NCBI GenBank assembly: GCA_002632265.1
Contig: NQOV01000012.1
Location: forward strand, 1-64,000
DNA: 64,000 nt
Reading direction: 5' to 3'
DNA from: Rhodospirillaceae bacterium MC!
Lineage (GTDB): Bacteria; Pseudomonadota; Alphaproteobacteria; MC1
Shown: positions 35,317 through 44,651 of the stretch, in pieces
How the letters are laid out: every line of letters begins with the position of its first letter
How positions within the stretch are numbered: the stretch's first letter is position 1
The notes under the pieces: model-generated
What the model was told of the DNA's origin: nothing
The model's database searches: none
Seen by the model: only the letters and a program-made list of their open reading frames with translations
Position numbers and translations under genes: made by a program

Positions 35317-36147
35317 ATGAAATTTATTCAAGTAATACCTATATTTAAGCTTTCATCTAAGCTTTCATTCCTATTTCCATTGATACTTGCATGTATCTTG
35401 AGCTTTACCTTTATCTCGCAAAGCCAAGGAAAGAAAATCCAACTTTCACAGGCTCAAGAAATTCAATTCAAAAATCTTGCAAATAATCTGCGTTGCGTAG
35501 TTTGTAATAATGAAAGCATATACCAATCAGATACTCCAATTGCCAACAACATCCGAGAGCTTATCCGCACCAGAATTCAACAAGGACAACAACCAATTTT
35601 CATAAAAGATTATCTTCACAAAAGATACGGCGATGTCATCTTGCTAACGCCACCATTTAATAAAAATACTTTCGCTTTTTGGCTTATTATAGCGATTATC
35701 CTACTCTTTTTAGCGTCTGTCATCGTTTTAGTTGGTTATATGACTATTAAAAGTAAAAATCTTAAATATACTTTAAGTAATGATATTACTAATAATAGTA
35801 GTAATATATCCATATCAGATAGAAAAAAATTAAACAAGCACATATCCAACAACAAAATGCTTATAATACTATTGCCAATGATCATATTTTCTTCTGTAGT
35901 ATTTCTTATTTTATTTGTTAAACTTGAGGTGTATACTTCCTATAAATCCATAAATAGCTTTAAGATTAACATTAATAAGATACAAGATAAAGAACATTTA
36001 AGTAAATCCTTTTGCGAGAATCCAAGCATTGAATTAACGGCACTTCTTATGGGAAAGAAAAGAAAAATTAAAGTTTTAGTTGATAAGTGTTTACAAGATT
36101 ATCCCGATAATACTTATGTAAAAAATCTAAGAAACACTTTAAATTAA
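35317..36147 (+). CDS. ccmH: Cytochrome c maturation protein CcmH with C-terminal extension
   Basis: 276 aa. Signal/anchor segment at the start (LSFLFPLILACILSFTFIS), then the CcmH thiol motif LRCVVCNNESIYQSD (residues about 58-72), LIRTRIQQGQQP-FIKDYLHKRYGDVILLTPPF, and a membrane helix (FAFWLIIAIILLFLASVIVLVG). A further part with another helix (MLIILLPMIIFSSVVFLILFV) and about 65 residues follows, more than minimal CcmH (about 150 aa). This may stand for part of CcmI, which is not found separately. CcmH binds apocytochrome for haem ligation. It is the last gene of ccmFGH. Confidence 0.92.
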   Translation: MKFIQVIPIFKLSSKLSFLFPLILACILSFTFISQSQGKKIQLSQAQEIQFKNLANNLRCVVCNNESIYQSDTPIANNIRELIRTRIQQGQQPIFIKDYLHKRYGDVILLTPPFNKNTFAFWLIIAIILLFLASVIVLVGYMTIKSKNLKYTLSNDITNNSSNISISDRKKLNKHISNNKMLIILLPMIIFSSVVFLILFVKLEVYTSYKSINSFKININKIQDKEHLSKSFCENPSIELTALLMGKKRKIKVLVDKCLQDYPDNTYVKNLRNTLN

Positions 36148-36166
36148 AAAAATATTATTTTTTCTA

Positions 36167-36195
36167 TTGATCTTTGGAACAATATGTATTATACT
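36167..36195 (+). promoter_or_regulatory. Promoter of gshA
   Basis: TTGATC, 17-bp spacer, TATACT, about 40 bp before the gshA start codon and inside the short gap after ccmH. Confidence 0.65.
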
Positions 36196-36235
36196 CATTC
36201 TACACAACTTGAAAGTACAGTATTTTGTAATGTGA

Positions 36236-37624
36236 ATGGAAATACTTCAAATGAATAACAATTTATTATCAATAAGCAATTTGATTAACATCTTTAAAAA
36301 CAATGAAGTAAATGATGATTTATTAAAAATATCATCATCGCACGATGCTTTTTTAGTGTATCAAGATGATCTTAGCCCAATAAAATACACATCTAAATTA
36401 AATTTAGGTATTAAAGTCCTGCTTGAGCGTTTGGATAAGGAATTAACATCTCATAATTACACAACCGAACTCATTTATTTAGACGGTAACATCTTTGGCA
36501 TTCAATGTAAAGATTCCTTTAAAATCAGCGTGAAAGCAGGCGGCCAGCTAACTTTTACCACCTCGTCGGTTTTAGATATAAAAGAAATGTATGCGGAGCT
36601 AGATTTCTTTCACTCTATCATCTCGCCCATTTTGGAAGAGTATAATATTTCCCTTTTACGTGTGGGATATCATCCAACGGCTGACGCTATCCACTCAAAT
36701 AAAATGCCAAGTGATTTTTATACGCTCATGCGTCGTAATTTAGAAGAACACGATCCGAAAGCCCTGTATTCCTTATACGGAACTGCGGATATTTCCATGG
36801 ATATCAAGTATAAAAATGAAGAAGATATGATCAAAAAATTCAGAATAGCGAGTTTTTTACAGCCGTATATATCTATATTTTTCGCAAGTTCGGCGTATTT
36901 TGAAGGACGAGAAACAAAAATTTTATCCAATAGAATGAGAGTCAAACAGGATATGAAACATATCCATTCTGGATTAGCGTCATTTTGCTTTGATGAAGAT
37001 TTCTCCTATCAAAAATATTTGGATTACGTGCTAAAAAAACCGATGTTTGCCATATTAATCAATGATAAATATGAAGATGTAGCAAATCAAACCATGGAAT
37101 CATTCTGGTACGGTACTCTTGAACATGATCGCTTAGAAGTAAGCCAACGAGCTACACTCGACGACTTCCAAAGACACCTAAAAACAATAAAACCAGCCAT
37201 ATCCCTAACAGAAAACGGCTTAAAATTAAGATTGTCAGATTCTAACAATAGATCTATGGTCATCGCCCTATCAGCTCTCATAAAAGGTTTGTTATTTGAT
37301 AATGAGAATATGGAAAAGCTTTATAATATGATAGCTTCAATCCCTAAAGAAAATATGATAGAATCCTACGAAAAATCACATACTTGCACCTTAAAATCGA
37401 CCATCCATAACATAACAGTTATCGAACAAATTCAACAGCTTACCCAACTAGCAGAAGAAGGATTGTTCCGCTTAAAAGATAAATACAATCTCAACGAAGA
37501 TGAAACCCGTTTCCTTAACCCCATAAGCAAAATCATAACAAGCAAAAAAACCTTCGCCGACGAAATCATCGAAGTTTCAAAAACCGATATTTTAGAAGTA
37601 TTTAAATACGTAAACGGTCGCTAG
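36236..37624 (+). CDS. gshA: Glutamate-cysteine ligase, GCS2 type
   Basis: 462 aa. It matches the alphaproteobacterial/plant type of glutamate-cysteine ligase (ATP + Glu + Cys to gamma-Glu-Cys, the first step of glutathione synthesis). Signs are SVKAGGQLTFTTSSVLDIKEMYAELDFFHSII, the LLRVGYHP segment, the MRRNLEEHD / SLYGTADISMDIKYKNEEDMIKKFRIA region and PYISIFFASSAYFEG. The family's usual E-GGQ-E glutamates are partly replaced here (GQLTFTTS), so it has drifted. The start may also be at the second Met (36251). Promoter ahead is good. No gshB is in the window. Confidence 0.82.
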   Translation: MEILQMNNNLLSISNLINIFKNNEVNDDLLKISSSHDAFLVYQDDLSPIKYTSKLNLGIKVLLERLDKELTSHNYTTELIYLDGNIFGIQCKDSFKISVKAGGQLTFTTSSVLDIKEMYAELDFFHSIISPILEEYNISLLRVGYHPTADAIHSNKMPSDFYTLMRRNLEEHDPKALYSLYGTADISMDIKYKNEEDMIKKFRIASFLQPYISIFFASSAYFEGRETKILSNRMRVKQDMKHIHSGLASFCFDEDFSYQKYLDYVLKKPMFAILINDKYEDVANQTMESFWYGTLEHDRLEVSQRATLDDFQRHLKTIKPAISLTENGLKLRLSDSNNRSMVIALSALIKGLLFDNENMEKLYNMIASIPKENMIESYEKSHTCTLKSTIHNITVIEQIQQLTQLAEEGLFRLKDKYNLNEDETRFLNPISKIITSKKTFADEIIEVSKTDILEVFKYVNGR

Positions 37625-37626
37625 TG

Positions 37627-37790
37627 TAGGATTGTGATAAATGGGCTAATCTGCACCTTACCTTAGGGCTTATGTAGACGTGAGTACACGTCGCCCTATT
37701 TACAAGCACATCTTAGCTCATTTCTCCCAATCCTACGGATTGCGGTAAGTGGGTTGTCTGTAGCTTACTTTAGGGGTTATGTGGGGGTGT
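37627..37790 (+). repeat. Palindromic repeat copy (subfamily B) plus a decayed second unit
   Basis: Full unit at 37627-37733: AGGATTGTGATAAATGGGCTAATCTGCACC, apex CTTATGTAGACGTGAGTACACGTCG, end AGCTCATTTCTCCCAATCCT. The inner arms (TTACCTTAGGGC / GCCCTATTTACAAG) pair only in part. A worn unit follows up to about 37790 (TGCGGTAAGTGGGTTGTCTGTAGCTTACTTTAGGGGTTATGT). Confidence 0.8.
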
Positions 37791-37896
37791 TGAATGTATA
37801 TACACGTATTAATTTATCATATGGGGGGAATTGCTCATTTTTGTGGCAATTTTTCATGGTTAATGGATAATTTTTAACTATTTGTTAAAGTTTGTC

Positions 37897-37926
37897 TTTA
37901 CTTTCTAGTATCTTTTATGCTATTAT
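37897..37926 (+). promoter_or_regulatory. Candidate promoter of ettA
   Basis: TTTACT, 18-bp spacer, TATTAT, about 35 bp ahead of the ettA start codon. Confidence 0.45.
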
Positions 37927-37961
37927 AAGTAAAAATGTAATTTAATAATTAGGGGAAATTA

Positions 37962-39641
37962 ATGGCTTCTTATCAATATGTATATGTAATGAAAGGCTTA
38001 ACTAAAGCTTATTCAGGTGGTAAAACTGTATTAAAAGATATTCATTTATCATTTTTTCCAGGTGCTAAAATTGGGGTTATTGGTCCAAATGGTGCGGGTA
38101 AATCTTCGCTTTTAAAGATCATGGCAGGAGTAGATAAAGAATTCCAAGGGGAGGCTTGGTCTGCTGACGGCGTAAAAGTTGGCTATTTAGAACAAGAACC
38201 AAAGCTAAATGAAGATAAAACCGTCGGCGAAAATGTCATGGAAGGGGTGGGAGAAATCAAAGATCTTCTTGATGAATTCAACGAAATTTCCGCTAAATTC
38301 ATGGATCCTATGTCTGATGATGAAATGAACGAACTTCTTGCACGCCAAGGGGAATTGCAAGAACGCATTGATGTTGCCAACGGTTGGGAGCTGGAACGCA
38401 CTATCAATATCGCCATGGACGCTTTACGCTGTCCGCCTGCTGATTCGCCTGTGAAAGATCTTTCAGGTGGTGAGCGTCGTCGTGTTGCGTTGTGTCGTTT
38501 ATTGCTGTCAAAACCTGATATGTTACTACTTGATGAGCCTACCAACCATTTGGACGCCCATTCGGTGGCATGGCTAGAAAAATTCTTAGAAGAATATCCA
38601 GGTACTGTCGTGGCCATTACCCATGATCGTTATTTCTTGGATAATGTGGCAAGTTGGATCTTAGAGCTTGATCGTGGTATCGGCTATCCTTATGAGGGTA
38701 ATTATACAGGTTGGTTGGAAGCTAAAGCCAAACGCATGGAGCAAGAAGAAAAAGATGAAACAGGTCGCCAAAAGACAATTACTCAAGAGTTAGAATGGGT
38801 TCGCCAAGGAGCGAAAGGACGTCAAGCGAAATCTAAAGCTCGTTTAAAAGCTTATGATGAATTACTAAAACAAGAAACCGAATCTCGCTCGGTAACATCT
38901 CAAATCTTGATCCCACCTGGGCCACGTCTTGGGGATCTTGTAATTGAGGCGGAAGACGTTGGCAAAGCTTTCGGCGATAAACTTCTATATGAAAATATGA
39001 ATTTTAAAATCCCTAAAGGAGCGATAGTTGGCGTTATTGGGGCCAATGGTGCAGGTAAAACAACGCTATTTAAAATGATTTCAGGTAAAGATACCCCCGA
39101 TCAAGGCTCGATCAGAGTAGGGGAAACCGTAAAACTGGGCTATATTGACCAAATGAGAGACTCTCTGTCTGACGATAAAAACGTCTGGGAAGAAATTTCC
39201 GACGGTAACGATATTCTAATGATCGGTAAACGTGAAATAAAATCTCGTGCTTATGTAAGTTGGTTTAATTTTAAAGGAACATCTCAACAATCGAAAGTTG
39301 GATCTCTATCAGGTGGTGAGCGTAACCGTGTTCATCTGGCGAAAATGCTACTCTCTCATGCGAATGTTCTTTTACTCGATGAGCCAACAAATGATCTCGA
39401 CGTGGAAACCCTAAGAGCCTTAGAAGAAGCCATTTTAGGATTTGCAGGTTGTGCCATTGTGATCTCCCATGATAGATGGTTCTTGGATCGTGTAGCAACT
39501 CACATTCTTGCATTTGAAGGGGATTCTCAAGTTACTTTCTTTGAGGGAAACTACGAAGACTACGAGGCCGACCGCCACCGCCGTCTCGGTGCCGAAGCCG
39601 ACCAGCCCCACAGAATCAAGTACAAACCTGTCCATAGATAA
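37962..39641 (+). CDS. ettA: Energy-dependent translational throttle EttA (ABC-F)
   Basis: 559 aa, the usual EttA length. Two ABC modules: Walker [10 protein letters not shown] and GANGAGKTT, signatures [16 protein letters not shown] and [16 protein letters not shown], Walker [13 protein letters not shown] and [12 protein letters not shown]. The EttA arm ([13 protein letters not shown]...[25 protein letters not shown]) lies inside module 1, and the linker ([24 protein letters not shown]) is typical. EttA binds the ribosomal E site and gates elongation according to ATP level. Start preceded by AGGGGAAATTA. Conserved housekeeping gene. Confidence 0.96.
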   Translation: MASYQYVYVMKGLTKAYSGGKTVLKDIHLSFFPGAKIGVIGPNGAGKSSLLKIMAGVDKEFQGEAWSADGVKVGYLEQEPKLNEDKTVGENVMEGVGEIKDLLDEFNEISAKFMDPMSDDEMNELLARQGELQERIDVANGWELERTINIAMDALRCPPADSPVKDLSGGERRRVALCRLLLSKPDMLLLDEPTNHLDAHSVAWLEKFLEEYPGTVVAITHDRYFLDNVASWILELDRGIGYPYEGNYTGWLEAKAKRMEQEEKDETGRQKTITQELEWVRQGAKGRQAKSKARLKAYDELLKQETESRSVTSQILIPPGPRLGDLVIEAEDVGKAFGDKLLYENMNFKIPKGAIVGVIGANGAGKTTLFKMISGKDTPDQGSIRVGETVKLGYIDQMRDSLSDDKNVWEEISDGNDILMIGKREIKSRAYVSWFNFKGTSQQSKVGSLSGGERNRVHLAKMLLSHANVLLLDEPTNDLDVETLRALEEAILGFAGCAIVISHDRWFLDRVATHILAFEGDSQVTFFEGNYEDYEADRHRRLGAEADQPHRIKYKPVHR

Positions 39642-39752
39642 AAGGAGTGTGAAAAAGCACTCATTCAGTGTCCTTAAGTCATGCTTATGTAAGCGTTTAG
39701 TACACGTCGCATGACTTAAAGAACGCTGACTAAGCACTTTTTCCCACTCCTT
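39641..39752 (+). repeat. Palindromic intergenic repeat, subfamily A, copy A4
   Basis: Begins at the last base of the ettA stop codon. AAAGGAGTGTGAAAAAGCACTCATTCAG...CTGACTAAGCACTTTTTCCCACTCCTT, inner arms CCTTAAGTCATGC / GCATGACTTAAAG, apex GCGTTTAGTACACGTCG. That apex is close to the subfamily-B apex, so this copy bridges the two subfamilies. Confidence 0.88.
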
Positions 39753-39790
39753 GGGTCTCTTGGGTCTTATTAAAAAATGGGTCTTATTAA

Positions 39791-39832
39791 AAAAAATAGC
39801 TACTTCTTACGGATTGTAAGGGGTAGCTTTTT
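39791..39832. terminator. Bidirectional terminator between ettA and MerR-like gene
   Basis: AAAATAGCTACTTCTTAC - GGATT - GTAAGGGGTAGCTTTTT, a stem of about 13 bp with two mismatches, A-run left and T-run right, lying between convergent genes. Confidence 0.75.
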
Positions 39833-39834
39833 AG

Positions 39835-40245
39835 TTATTGGTTTTCTTCACAATCTTCATATTCTTCATATATTAAACTATTAATTTGAGATAGAGCTTG
39901 TTGTAATTCTTCTAATTCGTCAGATTTCCACATGGTGGAGCTTTCTTCTTGGATTCGTTTTGTGTGAATGTCTATGAGTTGAATTATGATTTCTTCATTG
40001 TCTTTTATTTCGTTATCTTCATTATCAAAGCGTAAACCAATTATTTCTCGTATTTCGTTTAGTCTAAGCCCATGTGATTGATAAAGTAAGATTTTTTGCA
40101 ATCTGTGTAAAAGATTATTAGTATAGTATTTTGTATTATTTTCTGGATCAATACTTATAGGAGAGAATAAATTTTCTTCTTCAAAGTGTATTAACAACCT
40201 TAAATTTATCCTAAATATCCGAGAAATTTCTTCTAGTTTTATCAT
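39835..40245 (-). CDS. MerR-like transcriptional regulator
   Basis: 136 aa. N-terminal winged-helix of the MerR type: IKLEEISRIFRINLRLLIHFEEENLFSP, the NTKYYTNNLLHRLQKILLYQSHGLRLNEIREIIGL recognition part, followed by a helical dimerisation segment (EEIIIQLIDIHTKRIQEE). The usual YYE after the first helix is changed to HFEEE. The tail (YEEYEDCEENQ) is acidic and contains a cysteine, but no clear metal site. It resembles the HspR-like short MerR group, and it lies next to dnaJ-dnaK on the same strand, 138 bp downstream of dnaJ. A role in heat-shock control is possible but unproven. Confidence 0.72.
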   Translation of the reverse strand: MIKLEEISRIFRINLRLLIHFEEENLFSPISIDPENNTKYYTNNLLHRLQKILLYQSHGLRLNEIREIIGLRFDNEDNEIKDNEEIIIQLIDIHTKRIQEESSTMWKSDELEELQQALSQINSLIYEEYEDCEENQ

Positions 40246-40335
40246 TTATCCATCTTTTTTTAATTATCATTACTATGTTGTACTTAATTTTATTATACTT
40301 AATTCATTATACAATAAAAGATAAACTAAATCAAT

Positions 40336-40377
40336 AAAAAAAATCCCACCTTAGTAATGATACTAAAATGGAATTTT
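40336..40377 (-). terminator. Terminator of dnaJ
   Basis: Minus strand: ATTCCATTTTAGTA - TCAT - TACTAAGGTGGGAT, stem of 14 pairs including three G-U wobbles, then TTTTTTT. The wobbles only work in RNA read from the minus strand, which fits dnaJ. Confidence 0.8.
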
Positions 40378-40383
40378 GATTGG

Positions 40384-41541
40384 CTAACTAAAAAAGCCTT
40401 TAACTTTATTCATAAAGCCATCGGATTGCGGATTGTGATTGCTTGGGTTTTCTCCTGAAATTTCGGCGAATTCTTGGAGAATTTCCTTTTGTCTATCCGT
40501 TAGATTTACAGGGGTTTCAATGGATACTTCCACAAACATATCGCCACGAGTTGTCGCTCGTAGAATTGGCATACCTTTACTACGCAAGCGGAATTGAGCA
40601 CCAGATTGAGTCCCTGATGGAATCTTAACGCTCACTTTTCCACCGCCAATGGTCGGCACTTCCACTTCATCGCCTAAGGTTGCGGCTGTCATGGGAATGG
40701 ACGCTTTACAATATAAATCAGCATTTTCACGGAAGAAGATTTTATGTTTAGCAACCCTAATAAAGATGTATAGATCGCCTGCCGGTCCGCCGTTTGCCCC
40801 TTCTTCGCCTTTGCCTGTTAAACGCATGCGTGTACCGTCGTCAATTCCTTCTGGAATGTTAACATTTAACTTCTTAGGTTCGTTAACTAAACCATGACCA
40901 CCACATTTACGACAACGATTTTTTACTACAGTTCCCGAACCTTGGCAACGTCTACAACTGGTTTCCACTTGGAAAAATCCTTGGCTTACACGTTGAGTTC
41001 CTGAACCATGACAATCGGGACAAGTATCAGGCTTTTTACCGTTGGCAGTACCATGCCCATGGCAATCTTTACATTTCACATGAGTATTCACTTCAATATC
41101 AGTTTTAAGACCTGTAAAAGCCTCTTCTAAGCTCACACTTAGATCATAGCGGAGATCATCGCCACGGCGTGGAGCATTGGGATTACGTTGACGAGAACCG
41201 CCACCGCCAAAGATATCGCCAAAGATATCGCCGAAATCGAATCCGCCACCAAAGCCACCAGCTCCAGCACCGCCGAAACCGCCACCGCCAAAGCCACCAG
41301 CTCCGCCACCGTTTTGATCAAAGGCAGCATGACCGTATCTATCGTATGCGGAACGCTTTTGCTCGTCTTTTAGAACTTCAAAAGCCTCATTTACTTCTTT
41401 AAATTTTTCTTCTGCTTCTTTATCATCCTTATTGCGATCTGGATGATATTTCATTACAAGTTTGCGGAAACTACTTTTTAATTCTTGAGCTGATGCGTCC
41501 TTAGAAACACCAAGTACTTCGTAATAATCACGCTTTGACAT
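40384..41541 (-). CDS. dnaJ: Chaperone DnaJ (Hsp40)
   Basis: 385 aa. J domain with HPD ([27 protein letters not shown]), Gly/Phe-rich region (residues about 75-115, [13 protein letters not shown]...), four zinc motifs [32 protein letters not shown], and the C-terminal substrate domains ([24 protein letters not shown]). It stimulates DnaK ATPase and delivers unfolded clients. It lies 246 bp downstream of dnaK and has a terminator of its own, while dnaK also has one, so the two may be transcribed separately at least in part. Confidence 0.98.
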   Translation of the reverse strand: MSKRDYYEVLGVSKDASAQELKSSFRKLVMKYHPDRNKDDKEAEEKFKEVNEAFEVLKDEQKRSAYDRYGHAAFDQNGGGAGGFGGGGFGGAGAGGFGGGFDFGDIFGDIFGGGGSRQRNPNAPRRGDDLRYDLSVSLEEAFTGLKTDIEVNTHVKCKDCHGHGTANGKKPDTCPDCHGSGTQRVSQGFFQVETSCRRCQGSGTVVKNRCRKCGGHGLVNEPKKLNVNIPEGIDDGTRMRLTGKGEEGANGGPAGDLYIFIRVAKHKIFFRENADLYCKASIPMTAATLGDEVEVPTIGGGKVSVKIPSGTQSGAQFRLRSKGMPILRATTRGDMFVEVSIETPVNLTDRQKEILQEFAEISGENPSNHNPQSDGFMNKVKGFFS

Positions 41542-41699
41542 AAAATAAACCTTTTATATATGTTTTAAATAATAATAAATAAACTATACTAAATTTTGCT
41601 AAAATAAGCAACAGTTTTTAGCAGAATTTAATATAAATAAGGATTATGAGAGATAACTAACTCAATAATAACCATAATTTAAGAAATTTAATAAAAATT

Positions 41700-41739
41700 A
41701 ACCTGCTAAAAAGGCTATGAACAACTTAAGTAGCAGGTT
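41700..41739 (-). terminator. Terminator of dnaK
   Basis: AACCTGCTA / TAGCAGGTT, a 9-bp perfect stem with a long loop, followed on the minus strand by AATTTTTATT. It lies between dnaK and dnaJ. Confidence 0.65.
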
Positions 41740-41787
41740 GATTTTTATTTTATAAGTATTCAACTTTGAAATAATTTAGATTGTAAA

Positions 41788-43698
41788 TTATTCTTTGTCG
41801 TCTTCCTTAACTTCTTCGAATTCGGCATCCATAACATTTTCATCTTTTGGAGCGTCGCCCGAGTTTTCATCGCCATTAGCTGATCCTGCCTCTTGCTGAT
41901 CCTTATACAGGATTTCACCAAGTTTCATTGAGGCTTCCATTAAGGCGTTGGTTTTCTCATCAATAGCCTCTTTATCTTCAGAATCTAGAACACCTTTAAG
42001 ATCTTCGATAGCCGATGTGATACTTGTTTTAAGTTCATCATCGATTTTATCTTCGTTTTCTTTTAGGGTTTTTTCTGTAGAAGAGATCATTGATTCCGCT
42101 TGGTTCTTAGCTTCAACCATTTCCTTACGCTTTTTGTCTTCATCTGCATGAGCTTCAGCGTCTTTCACCATTTTTTCGATATCATCATCAGTTAAACCGC
42201 CTGACGCTTGAATACGAATTTGTTGCTCTTTACCTGTTGCTTTATCTGTAGCGGTAACGTTTACGATACCATTGGCATCGATATCGAATGATACTTCAAT
42301 CTGTGGTGCACCACGTGGAGCAGACGGAATTTCAAGTAAGTCAAATTGACCTAACATTTTATTATGTGCGGCAATTTCACGTTCCCCTTGGAATACTCGA
42401 ATGGTAACGGCGGTTTGATTATCTTCCGCAGTTGAGAATATTTGCGATTTACGTGTAGGAATTGTTGTGTTACGATCAATTAAGCGAGTAAATACGCCCC
42501 CTAGAGTTTCGATACCTAGTGATAATGGAGTAACATCCAGTAAAACAACGTCCTTAACATCCCCTTGTAATACACCACCTTGGATAGCTGCACCCATGGC
42601 TACAACTTCATCAGGGTTAACGCCTTTGTTAGCCTCTTTACCAAAAAAGCCTTTAACTTCGTCTTGTACTTTTGGCATACGAGTCATACCACCAACTAAG
42701 ATAACTTCGTTGATTTCCGACGCTTTTAAACCTGCGTCAGCTAAAGCTTTTTTACATGGTTCGATAGTACGCTTAATTAGATCCGATACGATATCTTCCA
42801 ATTTAGAGCGTGATAGATTTACATTTAAATGCTTAGGGCCAGACGCATCAGCGGTAATAAATGGCAAGTTAACATCGGTAGATTTTGCAGAAGATAGCTC
42901 AATTTTAGCTTTTTCTGCAGCTTCTTTTAAACGTTGTAATGCTAGATTATCATCACGTAAATTAATGCCGTTTTCTTTTTTGAATTCGTTAGCTAAATGA
43001 TCGATAATAGCCATATCGAAATCTTCACCACCAAGCATAGTATCGCCGTTGGTTGAAAGCACTTCGAATACACCGTCGCCGATTTCAAGAATAGATACAT
43101 CGAATGTACCACCACCTAAATCGTATACTGCAATAGTGCCATGATCTTTTTTATCTAAACCATAAGCCAAAGCCGCAGCGGTAGGCTCGTTGATGATACG
43201 TTTCACATCAAGCCCTGCGATTTTACCTGCGTCTTTAGTTGCTTGACGTTGGCTATCGTTGAAGTAGGCAGGAACTGTAATAACCGCTTCGGTTACTGGT
43301 TCGCCTAAATAATCTTCGGCGGTTTCTTTCATTTTTTGTAAAACGAATGCGGAAATTTCACTTGGAGAATATTCCTTGCCACGAGCTTTTACCCAAGCGT
43401 CGCCCTTTTTCGATTTTACGATCTCGAACGCTACTGTTTCTTGATCTTTTGCAGTTTGTGGATCGTCAAATGTACGACCAATTAAGCGTTTCACGGCGAA
43501 TAATGTATCTTTTGCGTTTGTTACCGCTTGACGTTTTGCCGATTGACCTACTAGACGTTCGTCCGAGTCTGTGAAACCTACCATTGAAGGAGTTGTTCTT
43601 GCTCCTTCTGAATTTTCGATTACTTTTGGAGTGTCGCCATCCATAATTGAAATACATGAATTTGTTGTACCTAGATCGATACCGATAATTTTACCCAT
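41788..43698 (-). CDS. dnaK: Chaperone DnaK (Hsp70)
   Basis: Start set at [13 protein letters not shown] behind AAGGAG; the ORF-track start adds 14 residues. 636 aa, normal length. Nucleotide-binding domain with [61 protein letters not shown]. Linker [15 protein letters not shown], then the substrate domain ([19 protein letters not shown]) and a helical lid ending in an acidic tail ([12 protein letters not shown]). Upstream are a very good promoter and a 190-bp gap with hsp20 on the same strand beyond it. Confidence 0.98.
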   Translation of the reverse strand: MGKIIGIDLGTTNSCISIMDGDTPKVIENSEGARTTPSMVGFTDSDERLVGQSAKRQAVTNAKDTLFAVKRLIGRTFDDPQTAKDQETVAFEIVKSKKGDAWVKARGKEYSPSEISAFVLQKMKETAEDYLGEPVTEAVITVPAYFNDSQRQATKDAGKIAGLDVKRIINEPTAAALAYGLDKKDHGTIAVYDLGGGTFDVSILEIGDGVFEVLSTNGDTMLGGEDFDMAIIDHLANEFKKENGINLRDDNLALQRLKEAAEKAKIELSSAKSTDVNLPFITADASGPKHLNVNLSRSKLEDIVSDLIKRTIEPCKKALADAGLKASEINEVILVGGMTRMPKVQDEVKGFFGKEANKGVNPDEVVAMGAAIQGGVLQGDVKDVVLLDVTPLSLGIETLGGVFTRLIDRNTTIPTRKSQIFSTAEDNQTAVTIRVFQGEREIAAHNKMLGQFDLLEIPSAPRGAPQIEVSFDIDANGIVNVTATDKATGKEQQIRIQASGGLTDDDIEKMVKDAEAHADEDKKRKEMVEAKNQAESMISSTEKTLKENEDKIDDELKTSITSAIEDLKGVLDSEDKEAIDEKTNALMEASMKLGEILYKDQQEAGSANGDENSGDAPKDENVMDAEFEEVKEDDKE

Positions 43699-43887
43699 TT
43701 TAGTCTCCTTGATTACTCTTTGGCTGAAATTTACCTGCACCTATAATATTAGCATGCTTACTTTAAATTTCACCTCAAAGGTGTCTAAATAAATATTAAG
43801 TTATAATTACAATGATTTTCTTGAGATCTTATATTTTTTATCCCAATTGATATTAAGAATATATGATCTTATGAAAACATCGAATCC

Positions 43888-43916
43888 ATTATATATAAAT
43901 TGCATTAAAATGCAAG
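43888..43916 (-). promoter_or_regulatory. Promoter of dnaK
   Basis: Minus strand: CTTGCA, 17-bp spacer, TATAAT. CTTG at -35 is the element of sigma-32-type promoters, while the -10 is of housekeeping type. An inverted repeat TTGCATT-N2-AATGCAA overlaps the -35 and spacer. The leader would be about 180 nt. Confidence 0.6.
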
Positions 43917-43951
43917 TATTTTTTTATTTAATTTTTTTTGGATAGAAAAAA

Positions 43952-44419
43952 TTAAATTTTATCATCATCAAAACATATGGCTTTGATGTTGGTTGGTTGT
44001 TTTTCTGTTTCGTTGCTAGAAATCTGTATATGTTTAACATTTTTACTTGAAATAGGGCGTTCAAGATCCACATGTAGCAGACCATTTTTCATGAAAGCTC
44101 CAGTTATTTCAATGTTATCAGCTAGAACAAAATTACGAACAAATTGGCGTGAGGCGATACCATGATGTATAAATATACGCTCTTGATCGTCTTCCTTATT
44201 CTGCCCACGAATAACGAGCTGATTATCTTCTTGTGTTACTGAAAGATCGTCCATACTAAAGCCTGCAACCGCTAGGGTAATGCGTAGTTTATGGGGGGGA
44301 ATCTTTTCAATATTATAAGGTGGATAACCTTCGGACGTTTTCGTTACACGTTCTAAGCGATCGAAAAAATCTTCGAATCCCAGCAAATGCGGGTTTTCAA
44401 ATAGTGAAAGTTTTCTCAT
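43952..44419 (-). CDS. Small heat-shock protein of the Hsp20/IbpA type
   Basis: 155 aa. N-terminal MRKLSLFENPHLLGFEDFFDRLERV, alpha-crystallin domain from about residue 37 (YNIEKIPPHKLRITLAVAGFSMDDLSVTQEDNQLVIRGQ), then a typical GIASRQFVRNFVLADNIEITGAFMKNGLLHVDLERPI with the family's A-F-NGLL motif. Such proteins hold unfolded proteins for DnaK-DnaJ, which are encoded just downstream on the same strand. C-terminal IXI motif is not obvious (KHIQISSNE). The gap to dnaK contains the dnaK promoter, so heat-shock genes sit together but with separate starts. Confidence 0.92.
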   Translation of the reverse strand: MRKLSLFENPHLLGFEDFFDRLERVTKTSEGYPPYNIEKIPPHKLRITLAVAGFSMDDLSVTQEDNQLVIRGQNKEDDQERIFIHHGIASRQFVRNFVLADNIEITGAFMKNGLLHVDLERPISSKNVKHIQISSNETEKQPTNIKAICFDDDKI

Positions 44420-44447
44420 ACTTTAATAAACTCCTTGAAATTATTAA

Positions 44448-44558
44448 AAAAAGGGGATGAAAAAGTACTCATTTTGGCAGTTTTAAGCCATACTTATATG
44501 GTGCTTATACACTACGCATGGCTTTAAACCATTGAATAAGCATTTTTCCCACCCTTTT
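44448..44558 (+). repeat. Palindromic intergenic repeat, subfamily A, copy A5
   Basis: AAAAGGGGATGAAAAAGTACTCATTTTGGCAGTTTTAAGCCATAC...GCATGGCTTTAAACCATTGAATAAGCATTTTTCCCACCCTTTT. The outer ends AAAAGGGG/CCCTTTT differ from the other copies and still pair. The apex GTGCTTATACAC is weaker. It lies between hsp20 and the lipoprotein gene. Confidence 0.82.
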
Positions 44559-44651
44559 AAAAGCAAGTTATTAATACGGTATTTATTCTACAATAGACAT
44601 AAAAACCATACGATTATATTATAGTATGTTTTTCATTAAAAATCAAGATTC

